A stretch of 64,000 nt of DNA. Origin: Atopsyche davidsoni. Its lineage: Eukaryota > Arthropoda > Insecta > Trichoptera > Hydrobiosidae. Each line of letters begins with the position of its first letter. Position 1 is the stretch's first letter. The notes beneath the pieces are model-generated. The model saw only the letters and a list, made by a program, of their open reading frames with translations, had not been told where the DNA came from and made no database searches. Made by a program: the position numbers and the translations under genes. The stretch lies in contig JAILWY010000024.1 in the NCBI GenBank assembly GCA_022113835.1, positions 7,444,501 through 7,508,500 of the forward strand, given 5' to 3'. This document shows, piece after piece, positions 1-10,986 of this stretch.

Positions 1-51
1 GTTTTTGAGTAGTTGTATCCACCGTATGTACTATCTGTGCACCTCTTGATG

Positions 52-144
52 CTATATTTCATCCCGTATATACATTTTGACATTGTCAGCGTAGACATTA
101 CCGTCATCAACAAAACTACTGGAGACGTTTTGTTCCGGATTCAC
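52..144 (-). CDS. possible 3'-terminal exon, unrecognised
   Basis: Reading leftward, a splice acceptor (pyrimidine-mixed tract ending CCTCGCAG) at 145-150 is followed by 30 codons and a TAG stop ending at 52. The peptide begins VNPEQNVSSSFVDDGN and is neither arginine-rich nor repetitive. The acceptor leaves the frame in phase 0, which matches the phase-0 donor of the exon at 5297-5470, so the two could splice directly. Against this, codon third positions here are AT-rich, unlike the 90% GC3 of that exon, and the same CAGGTGAAT string also resembles a donor. The YAD-V-K-MY stretch loosely recalls the active-site block of LINE reverse transcriptases, so a decayed retroelement is an alternative. 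Confidence 0.2.
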   Translation of the reverse strand: MNPEQNVSSSFVDDGNVYADNVKMYIRDEI

Positions 145-200
145 CTGCGAGGGCGAGGATTGCACCGGAAATAAACAAGTGAGCCTCAGACACGCGCCGG

Positions 201-266
201 GCACGGTTAGGGCACGGTGAGGCCACGGTGAGGGCACGGTGAGGGCACGGTGAAGGCGCGGTGAGG
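201..266. repeat. 11-bp minisatellite, 6 copies
   Basis: Six uninterrupted 11-bp units of consensus GCACGGTGAGG, each with 0 to 2 substitutions and no indels. The GGCACGG core recurs in the tandem arrays at 39015-39073 and (opposite strand) 48408-48484. Confidence 0.9.
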
Positions 267-3200
267 TTAGGGCGCCCGGCTTATTTTCGGCACGATAAAA
301 ACTTGCGGGATCGAGTAACGCTCGTGAAGCAACAGAGAAATATTCGAAATTAATTTCTATTTCGAGGACATTATTTTAAAGGTGATTAGAAAACAATTTT
401 TAGAAATTTTTCCGTTCTGTATTTTTATTCAAATAAAATCCAACGCCTATCTTATCGAACATAGAAAATAATTGTAAAAATAATACAGACATCGTAAGAT
501 ATCGAGCATGAGTTAGAAATCAAGTTCAATCGAGTAGATCGAGTCGAGTTCCGGTCGGGGTACAACGGAGTGGCTCGAGTTAAGAGACCGTCGCCCAATC
601 GATCGGCTTAGAATATTTGGCAATCGGGGAGTCGCAGACGGCGCGGCTCGCCCTCGATTCGCGCGGAAGTCGTCTCACCGAGTCGACGAGTTTCCGAGTG
701 ACGTATCGAGTCGAACGACGGGGGTCGCTGAATCATCGTGAGAAACGGCTCAGTAGTCGGGAAGACGATTTGCACATCGAGCGCTACAACTGCAAAGTGA
801 GTACATTTTCTAAATATACAATAAAAATGCACCACCGAAGCGCACATCCGTAAAAACACGGTTCCAAACAAACACATGCTGCACGCAAAACGGTCGGACG
901 GCTCTAACCAGCGCCGGTCGCCGAGTGGGAGAGCTGTCGGCTCAGCCGGCGGGGACGCTCCTCAAAGCCGCGGCCGCCGCGACGCACAAAGAGATGCGCC
1001 GAGCGTTGGAAACTTTTAGTGAGCAAACGAAAGCTTTGTGGCGGCCCGAGAGCGCATTGTTCCCGGATGCGAGGAAACAGCGCACCGCGAAAATGACAAT
1101 AAGCCGGGGAAAATGTCTCCTCGCGGCGGTAACGACGATCCCGATCCGCGGGCGACGGACGCGGCCGCGGCGAGACGCACGGCGGGCGCCTGGGGGATTA
1201 ATAAATAAAATTTAAAAAAAACGCCATTTTAACAATCCTCGCGCGAAAAATAACACAAATCATCATATAAATTTATTACGAAAACGGGCGGCGTCGACAA
1301 AAAAGGCCGGGTAAACATATGAAGAAAAAAAGATTTGCGGAATTAGGATTTATGATGATCGGTGCGCGCATTAGCCCGGCCGGGGAGCCGACTCCGCGGA
1401 TTCGGATCGAGTGCCTTTTAATGGAGTTCAATATTTGGAGTTCGGGAGGAGCTGCACTCTTGCGGATTGGCTCCGTTTCGCTGACGAGTCGCGCGGCTCG
1501 GCTCTCGACGATTAGCTCGCTTATCGCGGCGAGCCTCCGCAACATCCTCCCGGCCCGAGCGATACGCGCCGGATGCGGCTCGCTCGGTGAATACCGCAAT
1601 GAGAAACGGAACGCTAGCTCGGGAAAGTAAACGACAAAACTATCGACTCGCGCACCGAGAGAGCACATCGCGGGTCGTCTCGTCGCGGTCGTCGGACGAG
1701 TGCTCGCGGAGTTTTCGAGCCGAGGTCCGGGCTGCCGTGCGGAATCGGCGTGGACCGGACCGTTTCCGAGACAACGCGACCGACAGAATAAATTCATTCC
1801 GAAAATCACGACATTCATATTGAATAAAACCTGACTCGACGAGGCGTCGACTATTGAGCGATCGATACTTATCTCTCCAAAAACAAAAAGGGCACCGAAG
1901 ATATTGTTTTGACTTCGATTTCGAGTTCCGATAAAAATTTATCAAATCGAGGAGCGCTCCCCGAACTAGGTCTTGCGGATCCGATAAATTGATCTGCAGT
2001 ATAGTTCGAACTCTCAAAAATAGTAGATTGTCGACGTCTTCGATATGTAATTCACCCATACCGACATTCGATCATCAATACGTATTTGGCAACTCGGCTA
2101 TCAATTGACTGATCATTCAGAACTTCAATCTGAGGTGATGAATAACTTACCCTATTATTTTAAATATTAATAATCAAATCGACGAATTTTATAATCAAAT
2201 GGGGTCGATTGACAATATTTTGAAAAACTACGCGTCGATAGTCTCAAAGAAATGGTACCGGCGGTGTCGGTTGATAAAATGGCCGGATTGAATTGAACAC
2301 TCCGGCCCGGTCGGGTGCGGCGCCGGCGAGGGCGAGCGGGGCGGCCGGAGCGCAGGCATCGGTTGAATATTTGAGGAAGCGACGGATGCATATTAATCCT
2401 AACAAGATTGGGCGCGGGCTTCGGGGGCAGGCGCTCGGGGTGAGAACGGCTATTTACCTGATATCGTATTCGTTTACTCAATCTGTAAAGCGTCGGTAAA
2501 AATATTGAAATAATTATATTGGATGCTACCTGAATACATCCATATTGGCATTTCAATTTTATAATTGTTGACAATATCTCAATATCGTGGAGTATTTTGA
2601 GAGTTTACGGTAATCAATGTGAATTAAAAAAATATATAGGGCAGCACCGTCGCACTTCAAAATGAATATTTTGAAGTGAAATAAAAAAAAATGAATTCAC
2701 TCGGCAGGGGAGCGGATTCGATACGTCCCTGCAGAAGGAGTTACAAATCCCCGAGCGACGGCGACGCCCGCTCGGCGGCTGCAGTTTAATCTCTTCCGAT
2801 TCGATTGCACCGCGAGAAGCTCGGCCCATTCATCGCGATATCTCCGCAACTCGCGAGGCGCGGCGTCTCTTGCTCCTCCGCCGCGTCTGTGCATTCCGAC
2901 TTTTGTTAACGAATTTCTATTCAAGACGCATCGGCGCGCTTCGGTTCCGCTATCGGGGAGTGTTTTTATTCCGACGGCCTTTTCGCTCCCGCAAAACAAA
3001 AACAAAAGCCAGATGCGAAGATAATTAATCATCGCCGGTAGAATTATTCAAGTTCGCAGGAATGGAGAGGCATTAGGAGTGGCATAAATCGAGCGAATGA
3101 AAGTGAGCGCCGGGAGAACGACTCCGGAGGGAGGAGATCGCCCGGCCGAGACGACGGACGAGGAAGCCGGTACTCGTCGCTCCGTCCGCGGCTATTCCGG

Positions 3201-5296
3201 CGGCCGCGCGATTCCGACTCACATTTTGCAGGCCGATAAACCGGGCAGGAGAAGATCACCCGCGACGGTGACGGCCGTCCTCGGGTTCAGAAGTCAAAAC
3301 CGCTCAGAAGGCAGGCCTAAAAATAATATCGGGAGATAAACCGGCGTTCGGGCGGGACCCTATTCCGGTCCGTTAGCGATGTGGATGGTGCCTCGGAGGC
3401 GAGAGTCGCGGCCCGCGGAGAGCGAAGTTCCGGAGCGGCGGCGCCCCCGCTGACGAGGGTCGCGCGCAGACCACGCGGGGCACGTCGCGCCCAACAGGTC
3501 CGCGCTGACGGCTCAACAAATAGCACGGCGGAGGCTAAACGGTCCTCCGCATTAATTGAGCGAATAAATCTTCTGCAGAATCAGGGGGAGCGTGTAATCT
3601 CGGAGCGCTTCACTCGGGAGAGTTCAGCCATTGAGATCGGCGGCATTCCGGGCGAATCGGCCGAGAGAATTTCCGACGGTTCACATCAAAATCTGCCCTT
3701 CGTTTGGAAAACCATTCAGGACAGTCGGAGGGGCTGCGACGCGCGCCGCCTCCACCCGCACGGGTCCGGAATCCCGAGAGAAAGCGGGAGCATCACGCGG
3801 AGCGGCGCGAGAGCCTCGGGTGAGACGTCGATTTGTAAGACGGAGCGGTTTCGACGCGTCGGAAAAGTAGCCGAGGGTACTGACGCAGCACAGCCGGGTC
3901 GGAACGGAGCGCCAGGATATTTATTTGACTAATAGAAGTGCTATTTTCCGGGATCGAATTAAATTATGCACCGTGTGCCAGGGAGGGGGGGGGGGCGCCG
4001 CGCCGGGTCGTATCGGAGTCCACACTTCGCGGCGCGGGCACATATGGCGCGGGACGACCGCACAGTTATTACAATTTAACTATCGTGTACGTGCGTTACG
4101 TATTTCAATTTTCCGACTAAATTTGCAAGCGAACGAACATTTAATCTAGCGGACTAAGAAGAACGATAAATAAAACGGGCCGCGCGAAAATTTGTAGCGG
4201 GATATTCGTTTAGCGAGACTACCCGATAACTTACAATATTAACCGGGAGATATTTACGTTATGATACCGATTTTATCGCGCTGGAAATTTGTAATAAATT
4301 GACATTACAGGTAGGAGTCATTAAATTTAATAGGAAACGAGTTATGTTGACGATGCGGGAGCCGAGGACCAGGTGCGGAGGCGGGCCGGGAGGCTCCCGG
4401 CGATGTAAATAAATAAGGGTCGGCGGGCTCCGCGTTCGTCCGGCCCCGACCTCCTGTCGCCCTCCGGCGGGGCGATTTCGTCCCCAATCAAACGTCACTG
4501 GCGAATGAGCCTCCTAAAACGGGATTTCTTCGTGGCGCATCTCGACGTGCCGGGCTTCGGCCGGCTCGTCCGGCGGAGTCAAAGCGCGGAAGCCGCCGGG
4601 GCGATGGGATGTTTTCGTTTATTGTCACGTTCCGGAGTCGCAAAGCTCAGGCACGCAAAGCGCTGCAACAGTGCGGGGGATCTCGCGCGGCTTACGGGAT
4701 TTGCGACAGAGTTATGCGCGACCCGGTCCGCTCGCCGAGTAAGCTTCCGCGCGATGTGCCGCGACGTTTCAAACAGTTTTATTCGGAGCGAGCGGCCATC
4801 AATCCGGGGATTGCGAATCGCGCGATCACAAACGGTGACAAGTCGAGCCCGCCGAGTCCTCCCCGTCTTGAACACACTTTCATGCGATGGATCCGGTAAA
4901 TTTGGGGGGCGCAATGATGACGTCCGAGCACTCCGAATGGACGCGCTCGGCGCCCGAGCGGTCGCACCCTTCAACCCTGCAGGACATCACCGAGCGATGC
5001 GGACCGCATTGAAAATCAAGAAAATGGATTTATTGAGCTTCGCCCTCGCGAGGGAGTCGCGGCCGACCGCGCGGTCTCCGGCCGAGACGGCAGCTGGATA
5101 TGAGACCGACCGGGAAACGGTCCGAGCCGAAGGAGACTCGAGACTGGAAAACGTCCTGACGAAAACTAGTTTCTGGCAATAAAATGAATTCACATCGAAC
5201 GTCCGGAGCGGCCGAGACCCCGGCGGGGCGCGAACACGTTTCACAGGCGAGCGCGGTCGCTTCGCGGGGAGACCCGGTCGCTGCGTTCGTACTCAC
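267..5296. other. non-coding DNA, probable first intron of the minus-strand gene
   Basis: If the exon at 5297-5470 is real, this is intron sequence downstream of its donor. It holds CpG-rich islands at about 540-1200, 1330-1790, 2290-2450, 2700-3990 and 4350-5290, separated by AT-rich DNA. Long open frames in the islands (for example 3381-3932 +, 4505-5182 +, 1276-1818 -) overlap on both strands and are dominated by Arg, Ser, Ala and Gly, as expected where stop codons are rare. A run of ten G occurs at 3985-3994. I see no supported exon here. Confidence 0.55.
2653..2678. repeat. perfect 11-bp stem-loop
   Basis: Arms CACTTCAAAAT (2653-2663) and ATTTTGAAGTG (2668-2678) are exact reverse complements around a 4-nt loop GAAT. 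Flanks are AT-rich. No terminator function is implied in a eukaryote. Confidence 0.8.
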
Positions 5297-5470
5297 TAGT
5301 TGCAATTTGAGGTCCTTGTTGTGCGCGAGCGGACTGAGCCACTGGTGCAGGCCGATGTAGCGCTTGGGCAGCACCTTGAGGGAGAGATCTCCCTGGGCGT
5401 ACAGGGCGTCCAGCGCGTGGTCCAGCGCCGCCGCCTCCAGCACGCCGCCGCCCGCCTCCAGCACCACCAT
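5297..5470 (-). CDS. first coding exon of an unrecognised protein
   Basis: The exon encodes 58 residues starting MVVLEAGGGVLEAAALDHAL and ending NKDLKLQL. The start is supported by an in-frame TAG nine bases upstream and a good Kozak context (A at -3, G at +4). At 5296-5291 the sequence is GTGAGT directly after CTA, a strong donor in phase 0. Of 58 codons, 52 end in G or C, a bias far from the surrounding introns and typical of conserved insect exons. The peptide has an Ala/Leu-rich, probably helical first half (residues 10-25) and a basic-aromatic stretch, LPKRYIGLHQWLSPL, at residues 34-48. There is no signal peptide or membrane span. I do not recognise the family. Further exons should lie at lower coordinates, probably beyond the window; 52-144 is the only candidate inside it. 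The opposite-strand ORF over this segment (5364-6035) is a shadow. Confidence 0.75.
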
Positions 5471-5950
5471 CGTGCACTACGCCACCATGGGCCACCACTG
5501 GCACCGGCTCCTCGGCCAACACTGCACGCACTGGGCACCGGCCGCGGGAAGTGTCTCGGCGGGCTTCACCTCGCGCGGGCGAGAACCATCACAGAGTACG
5601 AGCACGAGTACTGCCACAGCAGCGCACTGGCGGCGGACACTCGCGAGAGGCTCCTCGGTGGCAGCGTGTTATGACATCGCGCGCGGCCGTAACTGTAAAC
5701 AGCGAGCTAACGGTACCTCGCGCTCGGTATCGATTCGCCAGCGGGATGCCGCGAGCGGCGGGAAGAGCGCGGCGTTCACGCGACCGCTCGAGCCCAAGTC
5801 GCTGAGAGACTGGCGGCTCGGCCCGCGAGCGCGGAGGGACCCCTGCCGCCCCGCCACGCGCCACGCGCCCCGCACGCCCCGCACGCCCGCACGCCACGCC
5901 ACGCCGGACTCCGCACTCGCTCCGTTACTCGCACCGCCGCCGTACTCGCG
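5471..5950 (-). promoter_or_regulatory. candidate 5' UTR / CpG-rich promoter region
   Basis: Very GC-rich, CpG-rich DNA immediately upstream of the minus-strand start codon, ending abruptly in AT-rich DNA near 5955. Position and composition fit a 5' UTR and core promoter. I see no clear TATA box, and the transcription start cannot be placed from sequence alone. An upstream intron in the 5' UTR is possible. Confidence 0.4.
5855..5904 (-). promoter_or_regulatory. cluster of seven CACGC (GCGTG) sites
   Basis: Seven CACGC pentamers occur in 50 bp (GCGTG on the gene's strand), 385-435 bp upstream of the start codon. GCGTG is the core of hypoxia/xenobiotic response elements bound by bHLH-PAS dimers containing ARNT/Tango. 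The motif is embedded in a degenerate tandem of CGCAC/CCACG units, so the number may reflect repeat growth rather than selection. Confidence 0.3.
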
Positions 5951-8053
5951 ATGTGCCACGATAGCTATTATAATTATCATATTAAAATCGACGTTCGAAG
6001 TGCTCGTGGGAAGAGTATTCGATAAATGGTACTAAATAAGAAAGTACCTGCGAATATTATTGATGTCAAATAATCGCGAATGCTCGGTGTGCATTGTAAA
6101 TTTCGAAACTTTTCAAAATATCAAGTGACAAAACATTCAAATCGTTCATTATTCACCGGTGTGTTATGATTTAAAATTGGTTCTTTGCAACGCAACTGAC
6201 ACCTACGTGCTATTGTAAACCGACAGCTAGTTACATGCTAACTCATCGACACGAGTGTCGCAACACCGGCGGCGTGGCCGTCGGAAGCTCTTCCCGGGCG
6301 ATTTCTCTTGTCGGGTCCCATTGGAGCGTACCTTTTTATTGTTTTAATAAACTGAAAAGTTTTTTTGACACAAACTAAATACGTCAAGCAAATTGCGAAT
6401 TGCGATGTAACAATCGAAAACTTTTTAGCATCGATTGCAAACAAAAGTATAATATAATAAAATATACGTTAGCAAAAAGCATGTTCGGTATAGACGCGAG
6501 GTTCTCTCTCGCAGGCGAGCCGGCGCGGCCGAGTCGGTTCGACGTCTGCCTGAAATAAACAATCTTCGTAGCGTTGGAAATACTCGCGATCGCAGATGAG
6601 TGCGGAACGCACGCGGGTGAGCGAGGTCGATAGCGGAAAAGCGGAAGTCGGCAGACAGAAAATCGAACGCTCTCGACGCCCGCGAGCCGGAAGCCTCCCG
6701 AGGCGGGGTGACTTTTTGGGAAAACGCTCAACGCGCGAAACGGCGGTAGAGTCAAATGATAATTTATGGATTCTCAATGCGCGCGAGAGGGGAGATGACG
6801 GCGGCCACGCGAGTCGCAACCGAAGAACGCGCCGTAAGGAATAACTTCACCGGCCTCTCGGAGTGAACTCGAACTCGCATAAATACCGAGCCGAGAAGTG
6901 GCGGAGCTCGCGACTAGGCTCGCGAGTGGCGCCCGAGAAGAGTATACCGATTCGAGAAAAGAGCGCGACCTCGATCGTTTATGCGCTCGCGGCGACCTAC
7001 GCTGTCGTTTGACAAGACAACGGGAAACAGCGGGAGACAAAGAGCGCACGACTCACGATGATGCATTAAAATGCAACGAAACTGCAAGCGACGGAGGCGG
7101 GGGGACATCGGAAAGTTAACCGCGAGATTCAAATTAAAAAATAATGCCGCGAGATGCAGCCGGGAGTCGGCGGACTTTTTTGCGAGCCGCTTTAATATTT
7201 AAAGTTATAATTTAAGTTAGCGGAGGGCCGGCCGACAGATGCGCTCGGCTGTCTGCGACTTCCCGCTCTCGCCGCGGCCGCGCCGGCGGGGGAGTTTTCT
7301 CGCGGCCAGTCGAGAAAATGCCGACTTTCTAATCGAGAAAAAGTTAATTAATTGCGTAAAAGTAGTCTCGCGTGGAGGCCGATTTCCAAAGGGAGACGAG
7401 TACAAAGCGACACGTCGAACGCGCGATGAAGACCGAACTGCGAGAAGACTGCGAGAAGACTCCGAGCGGCACTCGAAGCGGCTCTCGAAGCGCTGTTCGA
7501 AAACAACAATCAAATAACTCTGAGTGCATTTAGGGAGGGACTCGAACTCTATTCCCGGTTCATTTTTCTCCGGCGGCATTACTCGCAGCGTAAATAGTGC
7601 AGAATGTTGTCGTAGCGGGACACTCATCCGATAGTATATCGAGCGCGCCTCGGGGGAGACGGAGCTCCGCGCCGGGGAGGGCGCCCGAGGGAAGCGCCCC
7701 GCGCGGCTGCAGCTCTCGGAACAAATTAGCGGGCGACCTGAGGCGTCTGGCACTCTGGGCGGCGGGTTTATTATTGAGATCTTCCAGCGACTCTGATACG
7801 ATAATATCCATTGAAACGGAGCTTTAGATCCTCGAAAGCTTTTGCGTGTTTATCTACTAATAAAATTCCAACAGTTCCCAACTTCAGATATATGGAGCCC
7901 TTTTTGTATACCTACTTCAACTACCATATAGATAATTTATAATTAATTTAATTGCTGCCGTGTCAAGTAAAAACTTTTAACAAACAGAGACTTATGTCTG
8001 GTACGAAAGGAACGAAGGTGTACCCAAAATGTACATTTTTCTTAAGTATTATA
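5951..8053. other. upstream non-coding DNA
   Basis: AT-rich at 5955-6480 and 7830-8053, with CpG-rich blocks at about 6480-7130 and 7210-7810. ORFs in the GC blocks are Arg/Ser-rich and open on both strands. No gene or RNA recognised. Confidence 0.5.
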
Positions 8054-8311
8054 TTACTACTAGCAATGTAGCCCGTCATAAAATGACGTATTTTGAAATT
8101 CGCTAAAGCATATTTTAAAGTTTATGAATGAAAATATTATCCTATCGTCTTGAAATTCGGCACATAGCTGCGGAAAAATTTACTTAACTTATGTGCAAAA
8201 AATCAGCGTTGTATCTTTTAAGATATTCTATACAGAACGGAAAAACGAAACATACACACATACAAACAAACATACAAACACACAATGGCTATTATTATAG
8301 TAGATAGTATT
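8054..8311. mobile_element. dispersed repeat, non-autonomous element relic
   Basis: The segment opens with ACTACTAGCAATGTAGCCCG, continues as AT-rich sequence, then has an ACATACAAAC-type simple tail (8248-8284), and ends ATTATTATAGTAGATAG. From memory of insect genomes, a 5' block of the form ACTAGC...CCCG, an ACATACAAACA tail and a TATTAT(T)ATAGTAGAT end mark an abundant short interspersed family. I cannot name the family. No coding capacity and no obvious target-site duplication. Boundaries are approximate. Confidence 0.5.
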
Positions 8312-10964
8312 ATATTATATTTTTCCCTCGCTGGCTCCCCGAGCTCGGATATTCTGAACGTGAATTTACTGCGAGTCGAGGCGCAATGGAAAGCCTGGAA
8401 AGCTAGAGGGTCTGCAAGGTATCAGATCCATCGAAGACGGTGTCGGCGATTCGGCTACGTCCAAGTTTTTTTCTCCTCGAAGGTGATCTAATCGTCTCCT
8501 GTGGATTTTAAGCCGAGGTCCCCGAAATCTGCAAGCAGCTGCGTTTATAATTAATTTTTGCAAGTTTGAGAGTTTAAAGCATCATTCAAAGTACGAGTAT
8601 TATGCGTCTCCCCCGTACAAAACATATTTAGTTTTGGAGTAACAATAGCTGTACGCACGCAATGTATGCGTTGATACTTCATAACTGCGCTTGACATTCG
8701 GTCGATGCAAATGCACCCGGTCGCGGGCGTCAGTGGAGCGGCTGTCGCGCGCGCCCTTGGCCGACCTCCGGCTCGCAGCCTTCCTCAGCAGACGCGTCGC
8801 CGGTGACATCGAGTACGTCATCGGCGCGCTCCCGGGGGACGAGCGGGAAGAAACCTCATTTCGCCGAGGAACAACGGCGGAAACTTTTAAATTGATTCTA
8901 AGCCTTTCGATAAGTCAGTCGTGTGATTCTGCAGGGCCCGCCTCGCTGCGCGGCGAGGAAAGCTAGACGTATCCGGCGCGCTCGGTAAAAAGGCAGATTA
9001 TAAATATTTTAGTATCGAATGACAAAGTATACGAAATAAATTTAATCCGTTTGATGTTTCGAATCCTCGTCGTCTCTCTGTGGAGCGCGGGTCCTCTGCA
9101 AGGCGACGTTCGCGCAAAACAAATTACGAGACAAAATGGCGTAGCTTTGTGTTTTTATCTGAGATGTAATGTTTTCCGATCGGGCAAGAGGAAAAATTAA
9201 TTAGCAATGTTAATTTACCAAAACTCGGCCGGAGGGCGCGAGGAGCGCGGCCGTGTAGCGGAAATGAGATAATTCCTCCGAGCGGGGAACGAAGGCAGAA
9301 ATTAAAAAGTAAACGGGACCGTTGTGAGCAGTTATCAAAAATAAAGCGCGGAAGTCAGACGGAGGGCGCGAAGGGGCGCAAAGGGGCGCGAAGGGGCGCG
9401 GAGGAGTCGAGGCGCCGGCGCGTCCAATCCGACAAGGTAATGAACGACGAGGGCCGGCGACGCGGGTGGGCGGCTAATCTGCCGTTTTATCGCAGGGCAA
9501 ATTTACTCGCTGTGATTGGATTTTAATTTAGCGGTACACACGCGCCGCGCTAACGGGGCGGCAGTCGCAGGGCGGAGCCGCTCGGGCGCACCGCTCGCTG
9601 ACCGCCGCTCGTTTATTCTCGGCCAATTGTAGTACAAAGTGGTGTCCGGTACCTGCCGAAGTGAACAATAAATACGCGATCAAATGAAAACCGAGCGACA
9701 GAAAGAAAGCTCCACACTTCCTCAGCCCGCGCCCTCCTGACCCGATATGCGATAATGAAGCAGTGTTCTCCCCAATTAGCGCGGGACAGTGTTTTCGCGT
9801 AACAAAACAGATAATGATGCGATCAAAGCGCCGACGCTGGCTCCAGTCACCTGCGCGCCTGGGGCAGAGCTTCCGCCTCGCCGGGGCGTCATTGTCCGAG
9901 AAGCCATACACGCTCGGCCAGATTGATTGGGAGATTTTCTTTTCATTTACGAAGGACGTCTTCCGCACAGCGCGAGAAGAAAACACTTCTGTAAATGAGT
10001 ATACAATTACACAAAGGCTTTTTTTTCTTTTACTTTTGTATATTTGACAGCAAAACTAAAATAAATTAATTTTATTGGGCTTCGGAAAATTTGCCACGAT
10101 GGCAAATGTGTTATTTGTAAATGAAGATTCAATCGTAGTTTACACGATGCGTGCGATAAAAATGTACGCAGCAGTGCCAAGTGGTGGCGGTTTGTAACAT
10201 GAACATTCCATGTCGAATGCGGAGCACACGCAATGACTATTCATTCGTTAAATTCAAAACAAGCATAAATCTACATCGAGCAGGATTGCAACATCGCTCT
10301 GATAATGTGACCCTTTTATGCGAGTTCTCTGTAGCTTCGTGTTCAATTTATAAAAGTAAAAACATTCGCTTAAAGACCGACCGGTACGCATACACATGAA
10401 TTTATAATAATAAATAATAATCTTCTGATTCTTAATAATGAAAAAAATATCTTACCCGCGGCGAGAGGTGTCAACGCGCAAGGATTCCGGAATGTTTTAA
10501 GTACTTTTACAAATTTAACCCTACCTTCTTTCGTTCCGTAAATTTTCAAGAAAGAATCACACCGAGTGCACCGTTCATGATGACGCCTAAGAAATTAAGG
10601 CCTCGGCCGCGTTAGGTCCAGAGGTGATGAGCATTTGGCGCCGGAAACGCACTCCCCGGCAAGAGAGCGCTGGTTCGGAAGCTCGCAGTTCCACATGTTA
10701 TATTGCTTTGATAGATATATTATTAAAAATAATCGAGGCGTCGTGGATTTATAAAGTACATTTAATTACTTGAGGTTATTCACAAGCCCCCGAGCGACCG
10801 CAAAGCAATACCATATAATAATAATTGTTTTGATTTAACGAACATACCGTTGTTTTTTTTTATTAAAAACAAACAAGATATGTCAATAATTGATCCATTC
10901 GATGTTTTGACTACTAAGAAGATAGTTTTGAGGGCAACATGAAAAATAACGATAGTTGGTCCCG
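8312..10964. other. non-coding DNA
   Basis: CpG-rich blocks at about 8690-8980 and 9220-9620 lie in AT-rich DNA. The block ending near 9540 contains TTTTATCG and TTTAATTTAG homeodomain-like motifs, but nothing diagnostic. From 10000 to 10600 the sequence is plain AT-rich. No gene recognised. Confidence 0.5.
9361..9400. repeat. 10-bp tandem repeat, 4 copies
   Basis: Four adjacent decamers of the form RRRGGGCGCR (AAGGGGCGCG consensus), with the first unit diverged. Confidence 0.8.
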
Positions 10965-10986
10965 CGCCCCGTGACGTCACGGGGCG
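10965..10986. promoter_or_regulatory. 22-bp perfect palindrome with central CRE
   Basis: Both arms are exactly complementary over 11 bp and meet at TGACGTCA (10972-10979), the full CREB/ATF site. The outer arms supply CCCCG/CGGGG, and GGGGCGGGGC GC-box sequence follows to about 11010. CRE plus GC boxes is a known promoter layout, but no transcript is recognisable on either side. Confidence 0.5.

Noticed and set aside
1276..1818. 180-codon minus-strand ORF
   Set aside because: Same composition artefact, overlapped on the plus strand at 1319-1630.
3381..3932. 183-codon plus-strand ORF
   Set aside because: GC-island artefact with Arg/Gly/Ser bias and no splice or domain evidence.
4505..5182. 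225-codon plus-strand ORF
   Set aside because: Arg/Ala/Ser-rich, several overlapping ORFs on both strands, no domain; composition artefact.
5364..6035. 223-codon plus-strand ORF
   Set aside because: Antisense shadow of the better-supported minus-strand exon at 5297-5470 and its GC-rich upstream region.
8248..8284. Possible CRISPR-like or tandem array
   Set aside because: It is an irregular ACATACAAAC simple-sequence tail of an interspersed repeat in eukaryotic DNA; no spacer structure.
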